Shown here: positions 15,001 to 21,300 of the stretch, piece after piece | Layout of the letters: each line of letters starts with the position of its first letter | Numbering within the stretch: the first letter of the stretch is position 1 | Assembly: GCA_965242495.1 (NCBI GenBank) | Contig: OZ251446.1 | Location: 2,356,001-2,420,000 of the forward strand | Direction of reading: 5' to 3' | DNA length: 64,000 nucleotides | Source: CBDESN01 sp965242495 | Lineage (GTDB): Bacteria > Pseudomonadota > Alphaproteobacteria > MPNO01 | Program-made: the position numbers and the translations under genes | Notes under the pieces: generated by a model | Databases searched by the model: none | Seen by the model: only the letters and a program-made list of their open reading frames with translations | Told to the model about the DNA's origin: nothing

Positions 15001-16057
15001 CGAGGGCGGCGGCGACGTTCGACGCCTGTATGCCGCCGCCGTTCAGCGTCAGCGCCCCCGCGGCGATGCCGATGCCGTCGCGGTCCACGTCCGCCGCGGT
15101 CACCGGGTAGCGGAAGCTCACCGTCGAGCCGCTATGCGTCCGGTAGGCCGCCTGCCGGGTCGTCGCGCCGATGGCGAGCGCCAGCCTGGGCGCGCCCGTC
15201 ACCGCCACCGGGTAGTTGAACGTGACGTCCACGTCGATGTTCTCGCCCGTCGCGTAGCTGGTCCCGCCGGCCGGGGAGGAAGCGATGGATACCCCGCTCA
15301 CCGCCGGCGCGGCCCCGGCGACCGCGATGGTGAACGGCAGCGAGTCCGCGCGCTCGTCGTCGCCTATGGCCGAGACGACGGCGTTGAGCATGTAGGTCGT
15401 CTTCGCCATCCCCACCGCCGGCGCGCCGGAGAGGGTGCGGGTCCTCGGATCGAAGGAGAGGCCGCCGGGCAAAGCCGGCGTCGCCGCCAGCGCGTAGGTC
15501 GTGAACGGATTTGCGTCCGCGGCCGCCGGCAGCGTGAAGCTGCCGCGCGCGCCGCGCGTGAAGGCGTAGGCGGGCTGCGCCACGCCGTCGAAGGTCGGCC
15601 CTTCGCCGTCCACCCGGTGGTTGGACTGGGCGCCGAGCGCGTGCCCGCCGAGGTCGAGGGCGGCGGCCGCGCCCCCCGCCTCGATGCGGCCGCCGTTCAG
15701 CGTCAGCGCGTCCGCGGCGATGGATACGCCGTCCGTGTCCCGGTCGCCCCCCATGACCTCGTATCGGAAGAAGACGTTGGCGCCCGACGCCGACCGGAAG
15801 GCGGCATGGCGGGTGCGGGAGCCGATGGTCAGCGCCAGCCGCGGCGCGCCGGTGACCGTGACCGCCCGGCTGAAGGTGACCTGCACGTCGATGTGGTCGT
15901 TCCCGTCATAGGGCCGGTACTCCGTCGCCGACGCCATGCTGGGGCGGGACGTGATGGAGACCCCTCTCACCTCGGGCGCGCCGGTCTGCGCCGCGGCGGC
16001 CAGCGGCGCGCACAGCGTCGCCAGAAGCAGGACCGGACGGGCGAGGCGGAGGATCAT
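1..16057 (-). CDS. Giant secreted repeat protein, 5' part only (runs off the left edge)
   Basis: Frame open for 5,352 codons from ATG at 16057 to the window edge, so the stop is not seen. The start is chosen because it begins a Sec-type signal peptide (MILRLARPVLLLATLCAPLA, then AAAAQTGA); no clear Shine-Dalgarno precedes it. Residues ~30-3,500 alternate SwmB-like modules (pattern VTFxxxVxVTGxPxLALxIG, then YTVxxxDxDxDGxSIxA, then LGxHA) with putative Ig (He_PIG) modules (LPAGLxxDxxTRxxSGxP, then TATDxDGDxATL). From about nt 5540 to the edge it is Calx-beta-like repeats of 100-120 residues (SSSISENGG, TLTIAAG, DSPDKSVTVS, LTDDE). Phase is constant across the stretch, with no internal break found. 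The family is known for large Ca2+-binding extracellular adhesion proteins; the role here, cell-surface adhesion, is inferred. It is tandem and same-strand with the larger gene at 17098-57566, and its own C-terminus, possibly another barrel, is unseen. Confidence 0.88.
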   Translation of the reverse strand, partial: MILRLARPVLLLATLCAPLAAAAQTGAPEVRGVSITSRPSMASATEYRPYDGNDHIDVQVTFSRAVTVTGAPRLALTIGSRTRHAAFRSASGANVFFRYEVMGGDRDTDGVSIAADALTLNGGRIEAGGAAAALDLGGHALGAQSNHRVDGEGPTFDGVAQPAYAFTRGARGSFTLPAAADANPFTTYALAATPALPGGLSFDPRTRTLSGAPAVGMAKTTYMLNAVVSAIGDDERADSLPFTIAVAGAAPAVSGVSIASSPAGGTSYATGENIDVDVTFNYPVAVTGAPRLALAIGATTRQAAYRTHSGSTVSFRYPVTAADVDRDGIGIAAGALTLNGGGIQASNVAAALDLGSHAIAAAAGHQVNDPQPSFGTAVANQHWTAGTAASLQLPQATGGDATVSYALTGPGAATTLSLPQGLVWDAATRTISGTPGAAAAAASYSWTATDGDGDAARLSFDVTVAAANAPKPIGLAFFTNPVDGDYTEGERITAFIQFNKLVTVTGSPQLAIDIGDNVRQVPCHSSCREGNVNVISFQYTVTSSDFDGDGISIRAGALSLNGGTIIGADADAVPASLAIAAYAKIDAAGHTVRDTQPMFSAAAGAAARTLAKDAATVTNLPLAKEGDGALTYSISPALPAGLALASARPTITGTPTAAGATTHTLTATDVDGDRATLGPFTITVVDGAPAISDVTIASKPYANGAYGLKELIQVTLKFDQGVVGRNLSRSKLALDVGGTTRLARYNGFHRNGGWLYEYVVQAADVDTDGIGVGTDALALNGAALTHHETGVAASTVLGTHAIDNATAHKVDGSVATALAVESVDVISTPAGSDGYDVGEKIRTKVTFSRPVTVTGRPRLALAIGGDTRQVTGPSLPSSWVIDELVFAYTVTANDRDADGISIGASALTLNGATIRDADGTNAALGLGAHAIANASAHKVYTPARITGMTISSSPGANGTYDVGETINVDLSWSQRVVHSGNGGWPRLALAIGANTRQVPWNQSAYGIAPYRYSYTVTTSDWDGDGVSIGADALTLPAGSHLKGNGNVPAVLSLGTHAIADDSGHTVRDGKPAFGTVAARPYLLNVAVSDALPEATGGDAPVTYALTGPGTAATLSLPAGLSWEADTRTLSGAPQSETAAASYTLTATDVDGDTATATFALSVVTDPVATGVAITSSPASGGTYAAGETITADVTFDQVLTVTGAPQLALAIGATTRQATGSHTAGESKISFSYTVGTADRDADGIAIAAGALALNGAAVRNAKGEDARLDLGANALAAQTGHKVSAPPKITGVELHSNRLRCCWGVQPDGWADARQTDHNRYPPALVYVEVTFDQPVAVTGAPHVALGIGSATRQAAYDSFLSRILANRAHQPGNVNVAGFYYELQPGDHDGDGVSVAANALTLGGGEIRDAEGEDAVIGLGSHAIANDSTLRVADAAPSFPASGAEARRYLLNLRASDRLPAATGGDGTVTYTLTGPGAAATLSLPAGLAWNAATQTISGTPTAAAAAASYTFTATDADGDAATLTFDLSVVTDPVVTDVAITSSPASGDAYAAGETITVDVTFDQTVAVEGTPNLALTIGSEARTAVGSHVTGQSKITFSYTAAANDRDANGISIAAAALTLNGGTIRNAKNEDARLGLGAHAVVGAAGHKVSAPPRVVEVKLDTTELACCWTNQPSGWADPRQTATNRFAPAVVIATVAFDQAVVFGGGGAPSLALAIGARTRQAAYDGYISRAMARRAGRDASQVLGFQYTLQPSDFDGDGVSIAAGALTLPSGMTLRDREGESALLGLGSHAIANDANYRVRDTAPSFGTATIQPQHWLARTAGSLTLPAATGDGAVSYALTPAQRPSWLALDGATRVLSGTPPGSVERTSWTWTATDGDGDSTALTFPLTVASARAPRVSDVKFLSTPAAHSMYPPGAMIKVGVKFGKGVTVTGVPTLALDVGGVTRQANYSGTQNGYLVFSYDVLQEDYDADGVSIGSGALAHPAAGGGGIFDAADGATRAALGLGSHAIANANGHQVGSPPRVTGVSVHSTPQQAGTYARGATITVQVDFDQTVTVTGAPRLALAIGDRTRQAAAAAGAGNAYVRFSYTVAAADVDADGLGVAAGALTLNGATIRDADGQDAALGLGSHAQAAFANAKVDGSMTGLWPVFGAAAGPDLALTVGTTARHALPIATGGDGSLRYAVSPALPAGLGVNASSGLLSGMPGMESPRTAYTLTATDSHGDAATLAFHLKVAGARPVASGVAVASTPLSGDTYGASEEIRVDVTFERTGAGAMMVRGAPRLALAIGGRTRQATFLSVSDATLRFRYTVQAEDRDTDGVSVAADALDLNGGLIRDAAGNNAILKLGSHALGAQASHKVDGSAGRAPAVTGVRVISTPASGATYTWGETIEVELRFDQAVGVSGTPNLALTLGAATAQAAWSRAGTSPTTQIFRRVVAAADVDPDGLSIAAGALTLNGGTIRNVAGANAGLGLGGHALGNQSSHKVNGADNPLPVVTGVSIRSFQSDRVYDHGETIEARVTFNKDVTVQTSAGIGSSQIDTRPRLAIAIGATTRQALYHASSGRSLDFRYTVQDPDYDDDGVSIAADALDSHGGITHAGHGRISQPVNNPSLGGHALGAQTSHKVDGRAATVTGVTINTTPAYSSGYSAGEKIRVQVTFSDLVNNLSDGSTRLALTIGDNTRRAPPRTRYATLNTRIGAQHARSLYYEYTVQSTDRDPDGISIAEGALTGSSLKRREGNPVNLALGSHALGAQAAHKVTGAARKPRVDRVSVIFVPRSNQTFTLGEEIQVRVRFDLPIVVRGGSPQLALAIGAATHRLNGKPLGSPSRELQFSHTVGPSDRDANGISIAAGALTLPDGVTLLGNVVGGAKAVLDLGSHALTNDARFKVDGSLNPAATGEVKLSGSARHDTFLTGERFKIQVGYGKTVTVTGTPTIALQVGSVTRRVPMTNNLGRPLTSLRSTHLNFYYTVQHGDRDPDGVSIAADALRLEGASITGPGGKAAQLRFTNSIVNDDMFRVGGAAQPTPTFGAAVVPARVWTVGAPVDFTLPPATDGDGTLTYALTGPGTSAATLSLPRGLAYSASSTGAFGGGRISGTPAVDKNPASYRLTATDADGDAATLDFTIQVVPDLTPRFEATVDDQEWIEDDAIDALDLPAAVSGNEPLTYALSPALPGGVSRSDRRVSGAPDAAAARTQYTWTATDADGDEASLAFHVTVAEDTAPSFGDATIDDLSWRQGSLVAEVTLPEATGGNGPLTYALRQEGLPAGVELDGRVLRGTPTAVWESVEYTWRATDQDGDRAELAFDLEVYADLLPSFGDAILDDRTWTEREAIAAFTLPAAAGGDGDLTYTLTPALPAGLSRDAATREVSGAPSATLAATVYTWTATDADGDRAELTFTAAVDGIPTFGDLTIAEKEWIKDVAIAAFTLPEVTGGDGRVTYALSAAAPHTGLPDGVVRDAATREVSGAPTATRARAEYTWTATDADGDEASLSFFAAVVEPPVVTLVLSASTIDEHDGTNPGSAAVTAVLDKASDAGTTVTVTATAGTNAADGDFALSAAATLTIAAGETTSSGTVTIAAVDNALDEDDKTVTVSGSADNDVLVTGPADLTLTIADDDDQPALSISSPSVAEGASGSTATLTFAVALNAASGKEVTVAYTEGTGGTATAGTDYTALAAGALTFAAGETSKTVPVTVTGDAVDEPDETVVVTLSAPSNATIADGAASGTGTITDDDDAPAVTLTLADSSIAENGGATTATAALSHPSSAATTVTVTAVAGFYTAGSDATIVIAAGETANASDAATINAVDDAVDNVGDRSVTVTAAAANDRAAADSQTMAVTGASLTLTDDEDTPTVTLSLSEPDPSKPDMIDESGAGNASAVTAALDRASSEAVTLTVSTAAGTNAADGDFTLSNPATLTIAAGDTASAGVVTVTANDDATDGPDKSVTVTAAVSGDSGVSDPAAATLTIADDDDAPAVTLALADSSISENGGATTATAALSHPSSAATTVTVTGVSGAYTAGSDAVIVIAAGETANASDAATINAVDDAIDNVGDRSVTVTAAAVNDQAAAESQTMVVTGASLTLTDDEDTPTVTLSLSEPDPSKPDTIDEGGADNASAVTAVLNRASSEAVTLTVSASAGTNAADGDFTLSNPATLTIAAGDTASAGVVTVTANDDATDGPDKSVTVTAAVSGDSGIADPAAATLTIVDDDDAPGVTLALADSSISENGGATTATAALSHPSSAATTVTVTAVAGFYTAGSDAVIVIAAGETANASDTATINAVDDAIDNVGDRSVTVTAAASNDQAAAESQTVAVAGASLTLTDDEDTPTVTLSLSEPDPSKPDTIDESGADNASAVTAALDRASSEAVTLTVSASAGTNAADGDFTLSSAKTLTIAARSTVSTGAVTVTAVDDATDGPDKSVTVTAAVSGDSGVSDPAAVTLTIADDDEAPALSISSPSVAEGAPGSTATLAFEVALSAASGKEVTVAYAEGTGGTATAGTDYTALAAGALTFAAGETSKTIPVTVTGDDVHEPDETVVVTLSAPSNATLADGAATGTGTITDDEALPTVTLALSAPSISESGGVATVTATLSGASSEAVTLTVGAAAGTGAVGADFALSAEKTLTIAAGATTGSGEVTITANGDDVDAPDKQVTVSAAAAGGNGVAAPSSLTLTLTDDESLPTVTLSLSPSSISETGGVASVTAALSGASSEAATVTVDAAAGTGAVGADFTLSAGKTLTIAAGATASSGAVTITANGDDVDAPDKQVTVSGAATGGNGVAAPDAVTLAIADDDAAPGVTLAVADTAIAEDGGATTVSAALSHPSSAATTIAVTALEGAYTVDSADAVIVIAAGSTANAADTATINAVNDDVDNLGDRDVTVTGTASNDQGAGAVTGASLTLTDDEATPTATLKLSSSSISENGGVATVSATLNRASSAAVTLTASANGAGFTLSNPATLTIAAGSTSSAGVVTVTAVADATDSPDKSVTVSAAVSGDSGVSDPAAVTLTITDDDAAPDVTLALASSSIPEDGGATTVSATLSRPSSAATTVTVTGVTGFYTAGSDATIVIAAGETADASDTATINAVNDDVDNVGDRTVTVTGAASNGQGAGDVTGASLTLTDDEATPTATLKLSSSSISETGGVSSVTAALSGKSSAAVTLTVSAAAGTGAVSGDFTLSSAKTLTIAAGSTASAGAVTVTANGNDVDAPDKQVTVSAAASGGGVENPSAVTLAIADDETLPTVSLVLSSSSISENGGVATVTARLSGKSSAAVTVTVDAAPGTGAVGADFALSAARTLTIAAGSTASAGTVTVTANGNDVDAPDKQVTVSGTATGGN
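2690..4840 (-). repeat. Three tandem 717-bp in-gene repeats
   Basis: Three consecutive copies begin at 2690, 3407 and 4124 with an exact period of 717 bp (239 codons), so the reading frame is preserved. Each copy carries two beta-repeats: one with SLSEPDPSKPD and DESG, and one with LADSSISENGG and DNVGDRSVTVTAA. Copies differ by scattered substitutions only, which suggests recent duplication by unequal recombination. A more diverged relative lies further left near 984-1510. Confidence 0.85.
5540..15980 (-). repeat. SwmB-like and He_PIG module array in the left giant gene
   Basis: This part encodes ~3,500 residues built from two alternating module types. One is an Ig-like module of ~95-110 residues, with ITSSP or a variant at the front, VxVTFDQxVxVTGxPxLAL in the centre and a DGDGVSIAA-type acidic turn near the end. 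The other is a He_PIG/cadherin-like module ending in TATDxDGDxA. The acidic turns are plausible Ca2+ ligands (inference). Four He_PIG modules run back-to-back near 5700-6700, before the switch to Calx-beta-like repeats. Module names rest on pattern recognition only; profile boundaries were not computed. Confidence 0.7.
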
Positions 16058-16540
16058 GCCGGACCGCGAATCCGCTTCGGGAATGGCGGGGATTCCGCGC
16101 CGCCGGACACGCCGCCGACCGCGCCGCGACCGCGCGCTCCACCCCCGGAACGGGGGCCGTCCCATCGCATCGGAATCGATACCATCGCCATCTCGCCGAT
16201 CCCGCGCCCGCCGGCCGCGCCGACGCCGGCCGCCGATTGATTACTATATGCACGAAATGCGCGGAGACGTCGAAACTTTTTTCGCCCGGCGTTCACATTT
16301 TCGTAACCGGGACGGCGGGATGCCGGGCGATCGATCGAAGCCGCCGGCGCCGTATCGGCGCGCCGCATAGGTCGCGTTCCGGCGCGGGCCGGGGACAAGA
16401 TCTGCCGGCCCGCGAGCGGCACGGGGCATGGCGCGACCCGGCGGCCCCGGGCGGCAGCCGCCCCGCCGACCCGGGCCCCATCGCCCCGGTTCCGACGCGC
16501 GTGGCGACGGGGCCCCGCGTCCGGCGCGGCGACGCGCCGG
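16058..16540. other. Spacer upstream of the left giant gene; no convincing gene
   Basis: This 480-bp stretch separates the left giant gene from a short coding fragment. Its reading frames give Arg/Pro/Gly-rich products with no recognisable motif on either strand. It contains the only A+T-rich patch in the spacer (about 16228-16310), the most likely place for a promoter of the left giant gene. Confidence 0.5.
16243..16248 (-). promoter_or_regulatory. Possible -10 box for the left giant gene
   Basis: On the minus strand this reads TATAGT, inside the A+T-rich patch about 185 nt upstream of the ATG at 16057. No good -35 hexamer sits at standard spacing; TTTCGA is 21 nt away. Weak evidence, offered only because the rest of the spacer is very GC-rich. 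Confidence 0.2.
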
Positions 16541-16699
16541 CGCTATGTGCGGGCGATCGAACTTAGGGGCAGCCGCGCGCTCAACCTGGTCGCCGACCTC
16601 GACAACGGGATCTGGGCCGGCCCGACCTTCTATCCGAGCCGGGCGCCGCAGGCGAACCTGCGGAAGGGGCTGCGGATATACGAGCGGGGGGAAGAGTGA
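16541..16699 (+). pseudogene. Orphan coding fragment, C-terminal end of an unrecognised protein
   Basis: One plus-strand frame ending in TGA at 16697-16699 gives about 50 residues with ordinary protein-like composition, including RAIELRGSRALNLVADLDNG and FYPSRAPQANLRKGLRIYER. Upstream in the same frame the product becomes Arg-rich and no start codon with a ribosome site is visible. This looks like the tail of a gene that lost its front. I do not recognise the family. It may come from the same prophage-like remnant as the Acb2/Tad1-like fragment just downstream. Confidence 0.3.
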
Positions 16700-16865
16700 C
16701 CCCGTACCTACAGCCGCCGTCCCAGCTGCGGTATCCGCGCGTCGATCATAGGGGAACGGCCCGATCGACGCGCCGAAGACATGGCTTGAGCCACGGAGGA
16801 TGTGGGCCAACGCCACGGGGTATGATCCCCGTTTATCGCATCGCCGAAGCCGCGTCAACCACGAT

Positions 16866-16981
16866 TTGAAGGGGGATGAAACGACCGAACCCGAGACCAA
16901 GGGCGAATACCGCGTCGGCCTCGACTTCAACCCGTTCGGCTTTCCGGTGGTCGCCGGGATCAAGCGCGCCGCCGCCGCCGG
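16866..16981 (+). pseudogene. Truncated Acb2/Tad1-hairpin-like phage protein
   Basis: The plus frame reads through ETKGEYRVGLDFNPFG and then VVAGIKRAAAA. The pattern YRVGxxFNPxGxxxVxxIKRxAA is what I recall at the front of small phage proteins annotated with the Acb2/Tad1 hairpin domain, a family that sequesters cyclic-nucleotide signals of CBASS and Thoeris. The match ends abruptly at ~16981, where a double-hairpin repeat begins; the expected alpha-helical second half is missing, so it is probably dead. The frame runs open from ATG 16800 to 17108 but its ends are non-homologous. TTG at 16866 is the nearest in-frame start candidate. The assignment rests on one short motif. Confidence 0.4.
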
Positions 16982-16988
16982 GCATCCT

Positions 16989-17080
16989 TACCCTCCCCCT
17001 GCAAGGGGGAAGGAGAACGAAGGGGACGAAGGAGCCGTTGACGCTCCTTTCCCCTGGACAGGGGAGAGGTTGGGAGGGGG
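16989..17080 (+). repeat. REP-like double-hairpin repeat, copy A
   Basis: About 92 bp with two short palindromes (CCCCCTGCAAGGGGG and CCCCTGGACAGGGG types) flanking a core that contains GGAGCCGTTGACGCTCC. A related copy occurs in the opposite orientation at 57901-58000. Copy A begins 18 bp past the stop of the giant adhesin gene and interrupts the Acb2/Tad1-like fragment. There is no T-run after either hairpin, so it is not an obvious intrinsic terminator, though it may stabilise the 3' end of the mRNA. Confidence 0.75.
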
Positions 17081-17097
17081 ATGCGGCCGGCGGGGCC

Positions 17098-18320
17098 CTA
17101 CCACCTGATCCGGAGGTCGAGCTTGACGCCGTGTTCGGGATGGATCGCGCCCTCCTTGCGTTCGGCTTCGAGGCCCACGGCGAGGCGCGGCCCCAATTCG
17201 AAGCGCGTTCCCAGACGGTAGCGCCGCCCGCCGTTCTCCTCGTATCCGAACCCGGCATAGGGCGTCGCCACCCCGGCCCCGCTCCAGAACCCGATCCCGT
17301 ACCCCAACTCCGTCTCCAGACGCGCCGCGCCCGCGTCATCGCCGCCGTCGTCCGAGGAAGATGACCCGCGCCCGGCGACGCCTTCCTCCCACAGGCGCGA
17401 CAGGCCGCTGCCGGCGGCGCCCCAGGACGGCGACAGCTCGAACGACAGGCCGCGACCGCCCGGACCCGGCGACAGGCGCGCCGCGCCCGACGCGCCCCAT
17501 TCCTCCACGTCGCCCGCGTGCGCCGCCAGCGTCCGCCCCCGCGCTTCCACCGCCAGGCCCCGCGACGGCAGCGTCCATTCGAGGCCGCCGCCCAATTCCA
17601 CGCCCGCGCCCGTCTCCCCGTCGCCGCCGTCCCAGCGCCCGCCGGCCTCCAGCGACGGCGTGAGCGTCCCGCCGCCGGGCAGCGCATACGCCCGGCTCCC
17701 CTCCGCCGTGAGCCGCAGGCGATGCGTCGCCACCGCCACCGCCGCGAGCGCCGATCCGTTGTCGTCCACCGAGTACCGCGTCGCCTCCCCCGATCCCTTC
17801 AGCGCCAGCGTCACGCCGCCCGCAGACAGCACCGGAACCGAACCGCCCGCCGCCGCGCCCATGAACGCGCTGTCTCCCTTCTGGACCCCGAACCGATCCA
17901 GAACCTCCGCGTCCGTGATCTCGATCTCGCCCGCGCCGTAGCCCAGCGTCCCCCACAGGCGCGAGCCGTCCGGGCCCGTCCACCCCAGATAGGGATGCAC
18001 CGCCGCCATCCGGCTCTCGTGAACGCCCGACACCGCCGCCTCCCCGCTCCGGTCCGTGTATTCGATCGCGCTCTCGAACCACGACGCCGCAAGACCGCCC
18101 CGAAGGCTCTCCCCCAGCGGCGCATCGACGCCCATATGGGCCGAGAACAGGTCGCCCGACCAGCCCAGCGCCGCCTTTTCCAGCGACAGCGACCGCCGGC
18201 TTCCCGCGCCCCACATCACCGCGTCCCGGAACCCGAAACCGCCGCCCGCGCCTTCACCACCGCCGCCCGCGCCCAGCCCGACCGCAAACGTCCGGCCCGT
18301 CACCAGATCGCGCCACGACA
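17098..18320 (-). other. C-terminal outer-membrane autotransporter-type beta-barrel
   Basis: The last ~407 residues run from WRDLVTGRTFAVGLG to LDLRIRW. They show amphipathic strand-turn repeats (GGLAASWFESAIEYTDRSGE, VHPYLGWTGPDGSRLWGTLG, GVATPYAGFGYEENGGRRYR) and a C-terminal Trp, the usual BAM-recognition signature. This domain would anchor the giant passenger in the outer membrane and supports a type V-like secretion route. Family level is confident; the exact barrel subfamily was not determined. Confidence 0.8.
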
Positions 18321-21300
18321 CCCCCTCCCCGTCGTCCTGCGCTCCCTCCTGCGCCTTCAGCGCCGCCGCCGCCGCGTCCGCCAGCCCGGCGCCCGGCGCC
18401 GGCGACTCCAGGCGGCCCGCCACCGCTTCCACCGCGCTCCCCCACGTCGCGCGCGACAACTCCGGCAGGATCGATCGGTTGACCGCGGCAAGACGCGCGC
18501 GCGCCTCCTCCAGAGCCGGCTTCACCTCGATCGTGAAGGTCAGCGTCGCCTGCTGGCTCGAGCCATCCATGTCCGCCGCGGTCCAGGTGTAGGGCCGGCG
18601 CTCGGACGCCTCCGTCGGCGTCCCGAACAGCCGGCGATCGTCGTCCCGCTCGATGCCGGGCGGCAGCGCCGGCGACAGCTCATAGCGCAACGTCCCGTCG
18701 CCGCCCGTCGCCGCCGGCAACGGCACGGGGGGATCGATCGCCTCGTCCACCGTGAACACCAGCGCCGTCATGGCGAAGTCGGCCGGGAACGCCGGCTTCG
18801 TGTCCGCGTACCCCGCCGCGAACGGCGAGAACGACGCGACGCCGGAGGCGCACACCCTCCCTCCCGACTCGCTCGAATCCGCAAACGCCGTCCAGGTCTC
18901 GCCGTCGTAATGCAGCAGCAGCAACGGCCGGCCCTGCGCCGCGTCCCGCAGACCGGGGGTCACCGGCAGGCAGACCCCGATCCCCGAGTCCGGAACCGCG
19001 CCTTCCGCCTCGATGTCCACCACCGTCCGCCACGACGCCTCCGACCCCAGGCTGTGACGGTCGCTCTCCATCGGCACGTCGTCGGCGGGAGGCCCGAAGG
19101 TCAGCGTCAAGGGCGGCCCCGACGCCGCCCCCTCCAGGTCCACCTCGATCCCGGACGGCGCGCCGGCCTCGGCCGTCACCGTCACCAGCCGACCCTCGAT
19201 CCGGTAAGGATTCGTCCCCTCTTCCACCCTGATCCTGACGTCGCCGGACACCAGGGTCGAGACCGCGCCCGTAACGCCGGCATATCCGCCGCCCGATCCC
19301 GCGTGCGTCAACGACCCCGTGTCGGCGAGCTCGTCCTCGTCCTCCGCCGCCGTCACCGTCACCGCCTGCGCCGTATTCCAGTTCGCCGCCGTGAACGTCA
19401 GAGATGACGGGTCCGGCGTGACGTCGACGTTCCCGCTCTCGATACGCACGGTCACCGGCCCGGTCGGCTCGCTGGCCAAGGCCACGGCGTAGGTCGTCGA
19501 ACCGCCCTCCGTCACGTCGAGCATCCTCGAGCGTCCGAAACCGCGGTCCTCCTCCCGCGCGAACGCGAATCCGGCCACGTCGTCGTCCTCGATGGTCAGC
19601 GTCGCGCCCGTCACCGCGCCCACGCCCATGGCGTTCCTCGCCGTCCCCGTCACCACCGCCGAGCGGTTCTCGGCGTTGTCGACGTCGTCGTCCACCGCCG
19701 TCACCGTCACCGTCCCCTCGCTCGCGATCCGCCCGGCCGCGATGGTCAGCATCGTGTCCGCGCTCAGCGTGTAGTCGCCCGCCGCCGAAGCCGCCACCGT
19801 CACCGTCGTCGGCTCGATCGAGAAGTGCGAGAGCCGCGCCGTCACCGTCGACACCCCGCCCTTCTCCGAAACCGAAGCGGGTTCCAGCGCCAGCGTCACG
19901 GTGGGCGCGGCGTCGTCGTCGATCGTCGTCACCGCCACGTCCACGTTCGCCAGCGCGTTGTAGTTGGCGTCGCCGCCGCTCGACGTATCCAGCCGCAGCT
20001 TCCAGACCACGTCGCCGTCGTCCACGTCGTCGTCCACGCCGGTCACCCTCACCCTCTGGGCCCGGCTCCAGTTCCCCGCGTCGAACACCAGCGACGACGG
20101 CGACGCCGCGCCCTCGCTCGCATCCGGATTCCCGTCCTCATCCCGGCTCGTCATCGTCACCGTCACCGCCGCCGAAGGCCGCGTCTGGAGCGCCACCGTG
20201 AAGGTCGCCGTCCCGCCGCCCTCCGTGACCCGCCCCGTGACTCCGTTCGTCGGGGCGAGCGCCAGGCCGTATTCGTCGTCGGCGTTGACCGCATGGACCG
20301 TGACCGCCGGGAGGCCGTCGTAGTTGTCGTCCGCGGTGCTCCCCTGGTTCACCGTCAGCGTCACCGTGTAGGGCCGGCTGCCGGCGGCGGGATTGGGATC
20401 GGAGGGAGTAGGGGAATCGTCCACGCCGGTCAGCGTCACCGTCTGCGCGGTGTTCCAGGTCGACGCGGTGAAGGTCAGCGACGACGACGACACCGTAGCT
20501 TCGCCGGTATCCGAGCTCGCCACGTCCAGCGCCACGTTCCCCGTCGGCTCGCTCGCGAGCTTCACCGTGAAGGTCGCCTGACCGCCCTGAACGCCCGCCT
20601 CCGTCGTCCGCAGCCGGTTCGTCGAAGACGTGGCGGGCGCCACCACGATCCCCGCCGCGTCGTCGTCGGTCAGCCTCAGCGTGACCCCGGTCACGGTCAC
20701 GGTTTGCGATTCGGCGCTGGCCTGGTCGTTCGCGGCCGTCGCCGTCACCGTCACCTCGTTGTCCGCCGCGTCCACGTCGTTGTCGACGGCCATGATCGTC
20801 GCCGTGTCCGAACTCGTCGTGGCGCCCGCGGCGATGACGATGGTCGCCCCGGCCCCCGACGCCACCGTGTAGGCGTTGGCCTGCGCCGTCACCGTCACCG
20901 TCGTCGCCGCGCTCGACCGGTGCGAGAGGGTCGCGCTCACCGCCGTCGTCCCGCCATCCTCCGAAATCGACGACGACGCCAGCGACAGCGCCGCCGTCGG
21001 CGCATCGTCGTCGTCCTCCAGCGTCAGCGCCGCCCCGGTCACGCTCCCCGCGCCCCGGTCGTTCGCCGCCGTCGCGGTCACCGTCGCCGGCCGGTCCGGC
21101 TCGTCGACGTCGTTGTTCACCGCGGTAATGGTCACCGTGTCGCTGGCCGCCGTCGTGTCGCCGGCCGCGATCACGATGGCTCCGGCCGCCCCCGAAGGAA
21201 CCGTGAAGGCCCCCGAAACCGCCGTCACCGTCACCGTCGTCGCCGCGCTCGACGCCCGCGAGAGGGTCGCCGACACCACCGACGTCCCGCCGTTCTCGGC

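Noticed and set aside
1550..16240. Long plus-strand frames of 2,682 and 2,197 codons
   Set aside because: They are codon-aligned antisense of the left giant gene with the same Arg/His-rich, motif-free composition. The same applies to 45003-52622 and 52995-57683 opposite the other adhesin.
16244..16963. A 239-codon minus-strand frame in the spacer
   Set aside because: Composition is Arg/Pro/Gly-rich, no motif or ribosome site is visible, and it overlaps two better plus-strand fragments.
16989..17080. Repeat A as an intrinsic terminator for the adhesin
   Set aside because: The hairpins are good but no T-run follows them on the minus strand, and a related copy occurs in a non-terminator position at 57901-58000.
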